Source: UTCHB3 sp002050155
GTDB taxonomy: Bacteria; Bacteroidota; Ignavibacteria; Ignavibacteriales; Ignavibacteriaceae
Assembly: GCA_030584105.1 (NCBI GenBank)
Contig: CP129491.1
Coordinates: 2,232,001 to 2,296,000, forward strand
Reading direction: 5' to 3'
Length of the DNA stretch: 64,000 bases
Shown here: positions 44,530 to 52,280 of the stretch, one piece after another
How the letters are laid out: each line of letters begins with the position of its first letter
How positions within the stretch are numbered: position 1 is the first letter of the stretch
Position numbers and translations under genes: made by a program
Notes under the pieces: generated by a model
Told to the model about the DNA's origin: nothing
Databases searched by the model: none
The model's input: only the letters and a program-made list of their open reading frames with translations

Positions 44530-44594
44530 GTGATAACCCTACACCGAGACGGGAAGTTAAAAAACCCCGGAAACTGTGATAACCCTACACCGGA
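44530..44594. repeat. 46-bp direct repeat upstream of the amidase
   Basis: GTGATAACCCTACACCG occurs at 44530 and 44576, identical over 17 bases and similar around it (gacgggaagtt / gaagtggcg). No gene is present; this is leader or promoter sequence of the AMIN/amidase gene. Confidence 0.65.
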
Positions 44595-44704
44595 AGTGGC
44601 GCTGCCTGATTACCCGCCCCTTAAGCCGTAAATTTTTATGTTTCAAAAGTTTACATTTATTCGTTAATTTAAAACTTTATATTTTAAAAAGTCGGAAAGT
44701 TAAT

Positions 44705-45571
44705 ATGCAGACCCTTTCAAAGATACTCTTATTGTTGATGTTGTTGGCAGCAACTGTGCCGGCACAAGGGGTGGAAATTACGGCAGGAGGCAAAAGCAAG
44801 AAAGTTAAGACTGTTAAAAAATCGAAGATTACCTATTTTTCACTGAACGATTTTGCCTCGAAATTTTCGCTTAAACTTACCCGAACAGCCGAAAACACTA
44901 AGTTTGAACTGACAACCTATTCAAAATCCTCTGTTAAATTCACGGCAAAAAACCCGAATGCTATAGTAACAAAGGAAAAAAAGAGCAAAACATACAAAAT
45001 GGCCCGTTCTGCCATCAAACAGGGTAACGATCTGCTCGTTCCGTTGGTGGCAAGTAAAGACGCTCTCTCATCTGCATTCGACGGGAAGTATTCCTACAAA
45101 ATTCCGAAAGAAGACGCAACAGCAAAAGAAGATAAAGGCGGGAAAAAAGATGATAAAGAAACCAACGCCGGGGGAAAAGACACAAAACCGGGTAAACAAT
45201 CTGTTATAACTAAGGCTAATTACGACCAAAAAGCCAACGGGTTAATTTGCAGGTTCACTTACACCGGCGAAGCCGCAAAAATTCAACACTCAATTAAAAA
45301 CGAGAACGGTAAATATATCTCACTTACAATCGAAAACTGCGATATCACGCTGAAAAATGTGAACAAATCGTTCTCTTCAGGTCCTGTTAAAGAAGTTAAG
45401 GGGCGCGTCAGAAAAGGCAACGGCGAACTGATGATTTATCTCAATTCTTCTTACTCATCATACGAGGTCAAAAGAATAAAATCGAAGAAAGAATTGCAGG
45501 TGTTGATCTATTCTGTCTCCGAATCATCGGCTGACCCTGTAAAAAAAAAGAAGGATGGCTCTTTGATGTAG
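44705..45571 (+). CDS. N-acetylmuramoyl-L-alanine amidase, N-terminal part (signal peptide and AMIN domains)
   Basis: Start at ATG 44705, which begins a clean signal peptide (MQTLSKILLLLMLLAATVPA). Residues ~22-130 look like a copper-amine-oxidase-N/AMIN-type beta domain (YFSLNDFASKFSLKLTRTAE). Then comes a Lys/Asp/Gly linker (DKGGKKDDKETNAGGKD) and an AMIN domain (KEVKGRVRKGNGELMIYLNS) that directs the enzyme to peptidoglycan or septum. The frame ends a few codons after A9G at 45541; the catalytic domain follows in the -1 frame. In related proteins both parts are one chain. Confidence 0.8.
   Translation: MQTLSKILLLLMLLAATVPAQGVEITAGGKSKKVKTVKKSKITYFSLNDFASKFSLKLTRTAENTKFELTTYSKSSVKFTAKNPNAIVTKEKKSKTYKMARSAIKQGNDLLVPLVASKDALSSAFDGKYSYKIPKEDATAKEDKGGKKDDKETNAGGKDTKPGKQSVITKANYDQKANGLICRFTYTGEAAKIQHSIKNENGKYISLTIENCDITLKNVNKSFSSGPVKEVKGRVRKGNGELMIYLNSSYSSYEVKRIKSKKELQVLIYSVSESSADPVKKKKDGSLM
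45541..45550 (+). other. A9G slippery sequence joining AMIN and amidase frames
   Basis: The upstream frame reads GTA AAA AAA AAG, i.e. A AAA AAG in the register used by dnaX-type -1 frameshifting. A -1 slip gives GAA GGA TGG CTC TTT and runs straight into VVVLDAGHGGKD. TGCCG (45582) and CGGCA (45594) could form a small stem downstream. Alternatively one A is missing from the sequence: A10 would fuse the frames without any shift. Confidence 0.6.
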
Positions 45572-45573
45572 TC

Positions 45574-46263
45574 GTGCTTGATGCCGGGCATGGCGGCAAG
45601 GATGCCGGTGCGATCGGAACGAATAAAGGGAGGGAAAAAGATGTTAACCTTGCGGTTACTCTTAAAGTTGGGAACCTGATTAAGAAAAATATGCCCGGCG
45701 TTAAGGTGGTTTACACCCGGTCAGACGATCAATTTGTTGAACTTTATAAACGAGGCAAGATCGCCAACGAGAGTGGAGGCGATCTTTTTGTTTCGATTCA
45801 CTGCAATTCAACTCCTGAGCGAAACAGTAAAGCCGCCGGAACCGAAGTGTATCTGTTGCGCCCGGGCAAAACTAAAGACGCTATCGCTATTGCAAAGAGG
45901 GAAAACAGCGTTATTAAATATGAGGACGACCCCGCACGCTACAAAGAACTGGACGACGAGAACTATATCCTGACATCGATGGCGCACGCCGCATATATGA
46001 TTCACTCTGAAAAATTTGCGGGTTTTTTGACCAACTCTTTTAAAAAACACACCGACCGTGCCTCCCGCGGGGTGAAGCAGGCGGGGTTTTATGTGTTGGT
46101 TGGCGCTTCGATGCCAAATGTGCTTATTGAACTTGGCTTCATCTCAAATGTGGAAGAAGAAAAATACCTGCTGAGTGAAAAAGGGCAGGAGCAGCTTGCA
46201 AAGGCTATCTTTGAGGGGATTAAATCATTCAAACTTTATTACGATTCAGTTAACGATAACTAA
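45574..46263 (+). CDS. N-acetylmuramoyl-L-alanine amidase, catalytic part (Amidase_3)
   Basis: Zinc amidase that cuts the bond between MurNAc and the stem peptide. All Amidase_3 ligands are present: His in LDAGHGGKDAGA, Glu in KIANESGGDLFVSIHCNSTP with its His, and the catalytic Glu in NVLIELGFISNVEEE. The listed start (GTG 45574) is only the first possible start codon in this frame: the conserved strand before it (WLFDVV) is upstream, so the natural product is a fusion with the preceding AMIN part by frameshift or repaired A-run. Exported through the N-terminal signal peptide. The cytochrome gene follows after 14 bases. Confidence 0.9.
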   Translation: MLDAGHGGKDAGAIGTNKGREKDVNLAVTLKVGNLIKKNMPGVKVVYTRSDDQFVELYKRGKIANESGGDLFVSIHCNSTPERNSKAAGTEVYLLRPGKTKDAIAIAKRENSVIKYEDDPARYKELDDENYILTSMAHAAYMIHSEKFAGFLTNSFKKHTDRASRGVKQAGFYVLVGASMPNVLIELGFISNVEEEKYLLSEKGQEQLAKAIFEGIKSFKLYYDSVNDN

Positions 46264-46277
46264 AATTCTGAGGCAAC

Positions 46278-46706
46278 ATGACTAAATCTCTGGTATGGAT
46301 TTTATTGTTTCTTGTCGCTTTTGCGGCACTTTTCGTTTTGCAACAACTCACACGGCAAACCGGCACTTCCTCAATGGATGCGGGGTATTATAACGGGATG
46401 GGAGAAGCCGGAGGCACTGCTGACACCTCTAACCTGAGTGGAAAGGAATTGCTGGGGAAATTCGAGTGCACAAGGTGCCACGGCGATGACCTCAACGGCA
46501 CACCGATGGCTCCTCCGTTAAAAGGGATGGCTAAATACTACGATCGCGAATCACTTATCGCTTATTTAAGAAGCCCCGAGCGCAACCAAACCGGCACCCG
46601 TTTCGATGAATACAAAACTAAATATGCCACAGGCGTGATGCCTGCCTTCGGCAACAAAGATGTTAAAGACCTCGGTAAAATTGCGGATTACCTGCTGGGG
46701 CAATAA
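46278..46706 (+). CDS. Membrane-anchored monohaem cytochrome c
   Basis: 142 residues. N-terminal helix (LVWILLFLVAFAALFVLQQL) as uncleaved anchor, a Gly/Ser linker, then a class I cytochrome c domain: haem site FECTRCHGDD (CxxCH) near residue 71 and the distal Met in TGVMPAFGNKD near residue 126. Carries electrons in the periplasm. GAGG stands nine bases before the ATG. Small and self-contained; no oxidase genes nearby. Confidence 0.9.
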   Translation: MTKSLVWILLFLVAFAALFVLQQLTRQTGTSSMDAGYYNGMGEAGGTADTSNLSGKELLGKFECTRCHGDDLNGTPMAPPLKGMAKYYDRESLIAYLRSPERNQTGTRFDEYKTKYATGVMPAFGNKDVKDLGKIADYLLGQ

Positions 46707-46748
46707 GGCGTAAGATATTTATTTTATAAAAACTTCAGACTTCTTGTA

Positions 46749-46815
46749 GTGCTACTTTTGTGGTGCTACTTTTGTAGTGCTACTTTTGTAGTGCTACTTT
46801 TGTGGTGCTACTATG
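46749..46815. repeat. 14-bp tandem repeat, five copies
   Basis: GTGCTACTTTTGTR is repeated at 46749, 46763, 46777, 46791 and 46805, the last partial. The copies differ only by A/G at the end of the unit. Intergenic, after the cytochrome gene. Confidence 0.92.
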
Positions 46816-46884
46816 ATTACCTGCCGAAGCGGGGCGATAAGTTGAAGCCCAATTAATCACCTGACACTCCGGTGAAATTATTCA

Positions 46885-46920
46885 CTTAGCAATCTTAGCA
46901 ATCTTAGCAATCTTAACCAA
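46885..46920. repeat. 9-bp tandem repeat, four copies
   Basis: CTTAGCAAT three times in a row from 46885, then the variant CTTAACCAA. It lies in the ~350-base gap between the cytochrome and carboxypeptidase genes, which contains no gene. Confidence 0.9.
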
Positions 46921-46991
46921 TTTGGTAAACTTAGCCAACTTTGCAAAAAAAAAAACGGCTTCGTTTCCCTGAAAAAGCGGAGCCGCAAAAA

Positions 46992-47068
46992 GAAAAACCA
47001 CCTCTGTAGTTTACTTCATAGAACTATCCTTTTGGCTGAAGAAAAACCACCTCTGTAGTTTACTTCAT
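46992..47068 (-). repeat. 49-bp duplication of the carboxypeptidase gene tail
   Basis: GAAAAACCACCTCTGTAGTTTACTTCAT occurs identically at 46992 and 47041. On the minus strand the copy at 47041 contains the real end (ILMK, stop). The other copy reads FSQKDSSMK then stop, so the last codons of the sorting tail and the stop have been duplicated downstream of the gene. Confidence 0.85.
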
Positions 47069-49747
47069 CAGGATCATCTTCTTAGCTGAAGAAAAATTCC
47101 CCGCCTTCAATTCGTATAAATAGATTCCTGAAGTTAAACCGGCTGCGTTAAATTTCACCGAGTGATCACCCGGTTGCTGATAGCCGTTAACTAATTCTGC
47201 AACCTTCTCGCCAAGTGCGTTGTAAAGGTTCAAAACCACCAAACCTCCAACCGGCAGCGAATATTTTATAACCGTTTCCGGGTTAAATGGGTTTGGATGA
47301 TTTTGGTAAAGGGTGTATTCTTTCGGCAGAGTGTTTTCAACCTCCACCGGGTTGTAAACCGTGCGTTTTCCGTCAAAATCCGTTTGGATCAACCGGTAGA
47401 AAACGGATGAAGCCCCCTCAAAACCGGTTACATCTTCAAATGAGTATTCCTTTGGCTGCAGCGTTGTCCCTTGTCCCTTGATGAACCCTACGGGGCGCCA
47501 GCCCCCTTGGGGTTCAGAGGTTCGCTTTTCAATCGTAAAGCCTTTGTTGTTAAGCTCGGAAGCCACCGACCACCGAAGCACCGGGTTTCCGTTTTCCCCC
47601 ACTGCACCCGTAAAGGAAGTAAGCTCAACAGGAATAGCTGAGTAGCCGACAATTCCCACATCGTCAACATATATTCCGTCTCTGTGCACTGAACCGTCGC
47701 TTCGGAGTAAAAACCTTATTTTCACCTGCTGACCGGCGTAGGGTGCCAATGGAACTTCTTCCAGCACCCAACTTGTCTGCGTGCCGTTGTAAACCGGCTG
47801 GTTTGACGGCTGAAAACTTCCGGAAGAGGTTTTTGTATATTTACCGGCTAACGGCGTGAAAGTTGCACCGTTATCCGTTGATATTAAAACCTGGGCATAA
47901 TCCCAGTTTGTTTCCGTTTCATATCTCAACCAAAATGAAAGTCTGGGCATTGTAATCGTGCTTAGGTCAATCGCATTTTTCGTTGTGATGGTTGAGTTTG
48001 TGTTGGCTATGTAGTTCCCCACGGGGCTGTCTGTGAACGAAACGGGAGGTGTAGCAAAAGTTGCTGTTGTGGGACCCCACTGCGGTGCATTGACGGGTGA
48101 AACTGCGATATCCCAGTTGGTTGCAGGGGTTGCGGCAGTATCCAGGAAAACATAGTTCGGCATTCCCAACGGTATCATCATAGTATCCACTGACATAACC
48201 GTGCTGTTCTTAACGGTTTTCAGCAAAAATTTAAGGGGTTCTGTATAAGGTGCCGTGGGTGAAATCGTGAACGAGAGCGTTCCGTTTATCGATGCGGTAT
48301 CCCTTGCCGGCAAAGCAGGAAGTGTTGCCACACCATTCACAACGGTTATTGAGGGGTTAATCGCCTGCAATTCAACAGTAACCCCTGTAGCATCGGAAAG
48401 CCCGCGGTTCTTAAAAACGGGCTTTATGGCAACAAGGTCGCCCGGGAAGAAGTAGGTCTGCTGATATCCTGGATTAAACAGCGAGACATACTCGCCGGCA
48501 ACCCATGTTTTAAAAAGCAAAGGGCGAAGATTGCCCAGAATCAGGGGCATAATTCTGTTTTGCGGCGCCCAGAAATTGTCGGATTCCCCACCAATTTCAA
48601 AAGTGTATCCGAAGGCTTTCTGTTTTGTTGTTTGTTCGCCATAGAACCAATCTCTCGCACCGCCGTTGGTGTTGTAGCCGAGAATTGTGCCTCCATTGCC
48701 GTATTCGTAACCGTTATATTGCGCCATATATTGGCAGAAATCGAGATAGATGTCGTTATCCGGTGTTGGTGCGTTAATATAACCCCACGGATAAAGCATT
48801 GCGTTTTGATAACAGTGGAAATTGATGTAGGTTTTAATATTCCGGGCGTTAACAAAATCCCTTATCCCGGCAATTTCCGGTTCGGAAAAAGCAGAGGGTC
48901 CCCGGTAAGTTTCATCCGCCGGGTTTGGGCTTGAGCCTGAGTTGTCATATCCCCACATGTAGCCGTAGTTCCGGTTTAAGTCAACTCCAAAACTACCGCC
49001 ACTGTTCCGCCTGTTTTTTCGCCACATCCCGCCACCACCGGGGTTAGTTGAGCGGTTATACTCGTAACCGTCAGGGTTAACCACGGGTATGAAGAAAATC
49101 TCACGGTTGTTCACTAAATAAGTAACCTCGGGGTTTGTACCGTAGTTCTCGCAAAAGTAGTACATATAATAAATTACGGTCATCATCGAGATAGGCTCTC
49201 TTGCGTGAATAAGCCCGTCGAACAAAGCCTGAGGTTCATCCTCATTCTGGTTTGGGTTATCGCTTATTTTTACCGCATAGACAGGTCTTCCGTTTTCCGT
49301 TGTGGCAATTTGCATTTTAGGCGAGACAATATTTGGGTAGCGGGCGTAGAGTGAGTCAAGCTGCATAATTGCCTCAGTGAATGTATAATACCCTGCCATC
49401 GAGCCGAAACCGAATCCCTCGACGCCAAACTCCCGTTTGCTTTGTTCCAAAGCGGCAGCCTCTTCCCCGGGGGTAAGTTTGGGCAATGCTTCAAAGTATT
49501 TTTGCCAGTTATCGATCAGCACTTCATACTGTAAACCGAGCGCTTGCAATTGTGCAAAATCTTTTTCGTCCACGAAAAAAATGGCATCCCCCTGTTTGTC
49601 AACAATTATTTCTTCGGGGTCAATTGCAAGTTGTTTCAGAGGGAGCAACCCCTCGGAATTTGACGGATGAACTCTTACCTTTTTCCAAATATCCTGTGCA
49701 TTCAGAAGTGTAGCGGCAAGAATTAAAAAGAGTAAAACTTTTTTCAT
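47060..49747 (-). CDS. Secreted M14 zinc carboxypeptidase with T9SS sorting tail
   Basis: 895 residues from ATG 49747 (signal peptide MKKVLLFLILAATLLNAQD; the frame is open 23 codons further). After a propeptide-like region comes the M14 domain: zinc-site DGLIHAREPISMMTV (HxxE), VVNPDGYEYNRS, WRKNRRNSGGSFGVDLNRNY, INFHCYQNAMLYPWG (His) and the catalytic Glu in YTFEIGG. Two or more beta domains follow, one with WDYAQVLISTDNGATF, then VPVELTSFTG and the C-terminal sorting domain (YQNHPNPFNPETVIKYSLP; ending KKMILMK). It digests peptides outside the cell or at the surface. Its last codons are duplicated past the stop. Confidence 0.94.
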   Translation of the reverse strand: MKKVLLFLILAATLLNAQDIWKKVRVHPSNSEGLLPLKQLAIDPEEIIVDKQGDAIFFVDEKDFAQLQALGLQYEVLIDNWQKYFEALPKLTPGEEAAALEQSKREFGVEGFGFGSMAGYYTFTEAIMQLDSLYARYPNIVSPKMQIATTENGRPVYAVKISDNPNQNEDEPQALFDGLIHAREPISMMTVIYYMYYFCENYGTNPEVTYLVNNREIFFIPVVNPDGYEYNRSTNPGGGGMWRKNRRNSGGSFGVDLNRNYGYMWGYDNSGSSPNPADETYRGPSAFSEPEIAGIRDFVNARNIKTYINFHCYQNAMLYPWGYINAPTPDNDIYLDFCQYMAQYNGYEYGNGGTILGYNTNGGARDWFYGEQTTKQKAFGYTFEIGGESDNFWAPQNRIMPLILGNLRPLLFKTWVAGEYVSLFNPGYQQTYFFPGDLVAIKPVFKNRGLSDATGVTVELQAINPSITVVNGVATLPALPARDTASINGTLSFTISPTAPYTEPLKFLLKTVKNSTVMSVDTMMIPLGMPNYVFLDTAATPATNWDIAVSPVNAPQWGPTTATFATPPVSFTDSPVGNYIANTNSTITTKNAIDLSTITMPRLSFWLRYETETNWDYAQVLISTDNGATFTPLAGKYTKTSSGSFQPSNQPVYNGTQTSWVLEEVPLAPYAGQQVKIRFLLRSDGSVHRDGIYVDDVGIVGYSAIPVELTSFTGAVGENGNPVLRWSVASELNNKGFTIEKRTSEPQGGWRPVGFIKGQGTTLQPKEYSFEDVTGFEGASSVFYRLIQTDFDGKRTVYNPVEVENTLPKEYTLYQNHPNPFNPETVIKYSLPVGGLVVLNLYNALGEKVAELVNGYQQPGDHSVKFNAAGLTSGIYLYELKAGNFSSAKKMILMK

Positions 49748-49945
49748 GGAGTTTGATTTTGGGTTAAAATTAAAGATTGATTTTTGTTTTGAATTTAACC
49801 TGTTAAATTGCAACAATTAATTGGAATTTACAAATAATAAAATAATGGAACAATTATGTGGGTTTTGTTGATAATTATCTTTGAAATGATGGCATTAGTC
49901 TATAAATTTGGCATTCTCTTTTTTTAATTTAACTTCGGAATCAAA

Positions 49946-50398
49946 ATGCGAAAGATTTTCCTGTTAGTTTTGCCCCTTGTATTTTTATTTGTCGGCTGTT
50001 CATCGGATGACAACCCTTCGGGTCCGCCACCGGAGCCCACTTCCCCCTATGCGGGCAACTGGCGCGATTCTGTAAAATCAGCCTCGGGGCTTGAATATGC
50101 AATCGTTGCATACAATGCTTCAGGCACAAAAACATCACTAACCGGGGAAGGTTATTTAGAGTTTAAAAATTCCGGTTCTTCCTCCACCACAATAACCCGC
50201 AGATTATCACCAATGGGTGAAGTGAAGAATGATTCGCTTTACCTCACTTTTGAATCATCTGGCGGCAGCTTGTTTCAGTTTGGGGGCAAATTAAATTCCG
50301 CTTCCGGCAAAGTTGACGGTAAATTGGTTATGACTTTCAAAAGTTATCCGTTTATGAGAGACAGCACCTACACTTTCAACATGTCTTTGAAAAAATAG
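49946..50398 (+). CDS. Hypothetical lipoprotein
   Basis: 150 residues. MRKIFLLVLPLVFLFVGC is a lipoprotein signal with Cys at 18, followed by SSDDNPSGPPPEP, a flexible linker. The rest (YAGNWRDSVKSASGLEY ... KVDGKLVMTFKSYPFMRDST) is beta-rich with GNW and GEGYLEFKNS, reminiscent of lipocalin-like small surface proteins. No certain family. Divergent from the carboxypeptidase gene. Confidence 0.65.
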   Translation: MRKIFLLVLPLVFLFVGCSSDDNPSGPPPEPTSPYAGNWRDSVKSASGLEYAIVAYNASGTKTSLTGEGYLEFKNSGSSSTTITRRLSPMGEVKNDSLYLTFESSGGSLFQFGGKLNSASGKVDGKLVMTFKSYPFMRDSTYTFNMSLKK

Positions 50399-50440
50399 TA
50401 ATTATCTCTTTGAAAAAGTAGTAACCGGCTGAAAAAGCAG
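50384..50440 (+). repeat. 23-bp duplication of the lipoprotein gene tail
   Basis: TCTTTGAAAAAATAGTAA, the end of the gene with its stop, at 50384 recurs as TCTTTGAAAAAGTAGTAA at 50407, and a weaker third copy GCTGAAAAAGCAGTTG follows at 50428. Confidence 0.75.
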
Positions 50441-50537
50441 TTGTCTTCGGAAAATTTTCTCTTTAAAAATATGACGGTTTTTGAAGAAATCAGAATTTCC
50501 GCAGTAACTAAAGAATTGGCAGGCGTTAACCCGCGGT

Positions 50538-51995
50538 TTATTTCAGATACGCTAATTTAATGGTAGCGGTGTATTTGCCGGAGGTTAACCGCGCAAAATA
50601 AATGCCTGAAGGCAGCCCCTGCGGTCGGAAATCTATAGCATGGAACCCGGATGAAAGGTATCGGTCTATCAGAACCGCCACTTCGTTACCGCGTAAATCA
50701 TAGATGATTAGTGTAGTTTCTCCCCCTTTTGGAAGTGAGAAGGATATCTTAGTTTCCGGGTTAAACGGATTCGGGTTGTTCTGGAAAAGTTTAAACTCTG
50801 CCGGCACGGTTCCGGGTTCTTTCACGGCGAGAGTTCCACCCGGAAAGTACCACGCAATCATGTTCATAATATTAGCTCGCCAAAGCCCCCAGCTGTGCCC
50901 CTCGGGGTATTCCGCTGTTTTAATAGTATATCCTTTTTGCGTAAGAGTATCGCGGAAGGTTCTCATAATCGTGAAAAGTGGTTCGTAAGTGCCCCAGATT
51001 GCGAAATATTTAATATCTTTTTTCGGGCTGCTTGTTATTGCTCTATAGATTTCATAATTGTTCGGTTGAAATGCCGCTGAATGAAGCCCGCAATTCCCAA
51101 AAACCTCCGGGTAGTTCCACGAAATTATTGCTGAAATGTTGCCGCCGTAAGAATCACCGAGCACAAGCCGCTTTTTTTTGTTCTGAATTGTTTTATAGCG
51201 TTGGTCGATAAGCGGCACCAATTCCTGCGTAAAAAAAGCAGCATAAGCATTTCTCAGCCCGCCGGCATACTCGTCATTTCTGTTGTTCGGTTTCACAAAG
51301 ACAGCGATAACCGGCTCAATTTTCTTCACATCTATTGCATTATCCAGAATTGTAGCAGCCTGTGCCAGTGAAAGATACTCTAACCCATCCTGGAAATAGA
51401 CAGTTGGGTAGCGCTGTGTGTCAGTCGAATCATACCCCGGTGGCAAATAGACATAATAAGTGAAAGAAGAATTGGTGTTAGTGCTGCTTATTACCAAACT
51501 TAAAACTGAACCTGCGGGCAGCCCGGGACGCCTTACGATCTCCCACGGTTGCACATAGTTCGGCATTGCAAGTTCTGAGTTAGGCCCAAACCCTCCCGGG
51601 CAGGTCCTTGGATTCAACGGATCTAAGATCATGTTGTTTCCGTTCAGCACCAATTTATAGTCTAACCGTGCATTTAATTCAAAGGAACGGAAATAATAGA
51701 AAAGGTTGGTGTTACTGATTCTTGTCATAGTAACACTTGCCGACCATGAAGTGAAGTCCCCCGCAATTTGAACATAGTTAGCGTTGTTGTTATACAAAAA
51801 CACCGCCATGTTCCCCTCACGAATAGGTATTCCTGCAGAACGGTTTGCATTAACAAATGAATCCGCCACTGCTGTTTTTCTGACCGGGTCGTCAATTGAA
51901 TTGATATAAGTCAGAAAGTTCAGAAAATTTGTCTGCCCCGCCGTTGTAAAGAAGAAAAGAACGAGGCAAGAAAAAAAGTAACTAATTTTTTTCAT
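50538..51995 (-). CDS. Secreted esterase (enterochelin-esterase-like) with T9SS sorting tail
   Basis: 485 residues. Signal peptide (KISYFFSCLVLFFFTTAGQ), an N-terminal E-set/CBM48-like domain (AVFLYNNNANYVQIAGDFTS, YKLVLNGNNMILDP), then an alpha/beta hydrolase of the esterase D/Fes type: YVYLPPGYDSTDTQRYPTVY, nucleophile elbow VLGDSYGGNISAIIS (GDSYGG), and EGHSWGLWRANIM with the catalytic His. The C-terminus is a Por sorting domain (FQNNPNPFNPETKISFSLP). Members cleave feruloyl esters, siderophore esters or similar; the exact substrate cannot be told. Transcribed alone, with the GT9 pair upstream on the same strand. Confidence 0.92.
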   Translation of the reverse strand: MKKISYFFSCLVLFFFTTAGQTNFLNFLTYINSIDDPVRKTAVADSFVNANRSAGIPIREGNMAVFLYNNNANYVQIAGDFTSWSASVTMTRISNTNLFYYFRSFELNARLDYKLVLNGNNMILDPLNPRTCPGGFGPNSELAMPNYVQPWEIVRRPGLPAGSVLSLVISSTNTNSSFTYYVYLPPGYDSTDTQRYPTVYFQDGLEYLSLAQAATILDNAIDVKKIEPVIAVFVKPNNRNDEYAGGLRNAYAAFFTQELVPLIDQRYKTIQNKKKRLVLGDSYGGNISAIISWNYPEVFGNCGLHSAAFQPNNYEIYRAITSSPKKDIKYFAIWGTYEPLFTIMRTFRDTLTQKGYTIKTAEYPEGHSWGLWRANIMNMIAWYFPGGTLAVKEPGTVPAEFKLFQNNPNPFNPETKISFSLPKGGETTLIIYDLRGNEVAVLIDRYLSSGFHAIDFRPQGLPSGIYFARLTSGKYTATIKLAYLK

Positions 51996-52084
51996 TCAGC
52001 TTCTTTTAACAAGGTTCTAAATCAGGACATGCAATATAGCCAATAATTTTCAAATAACAGCATTATTTTCATTTGAGAGTTTCC

Positions 52085-52280
52085 GTCGCAAATTTTCCGC
52101 CGGGGCGGGATCAAACTGTTTCAAAATTAATGTTTCAAATGTTGTTAAGCACGCAAATTTTTCGCCGGGGCGGGATCAAACCCGAAAGGCACTCACTTCA
52201 GCACCATTTCAGCAGCCAAGTCCTGTTATGCCAACCCCAAATCAAACGCAAAAAGGACAGCGTTCAGCACCATTTCCGTC
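52085..52280 (-). repeat. 65/66-bp tandem copies of the GT9 gene tail
   Basis: TTCAGCACCATTTC occurs at 52197 and 52263 (inside the gene), and CGCAAATTTTYCGCCGGGGCGG at 52087 and 52152. On the minus strand the gene end EMVLNAVLFAFDLGLA is followed after its stop by EMVLK, stop, then VPFGFDPAPAKNL, and by a further partial copy. So about two decayed copies of the final ~20 codons lie downstream. Confidence 0.75.

Noticed and set aside
52087..52181. Two 30-bp repeats with a 35-bp gap, CRISPR-like
   Set aside because: Only two copies, no cas genes, and the repeats are explained as duplicated GT9 gene tails together with the flanking 66-bp repeat.
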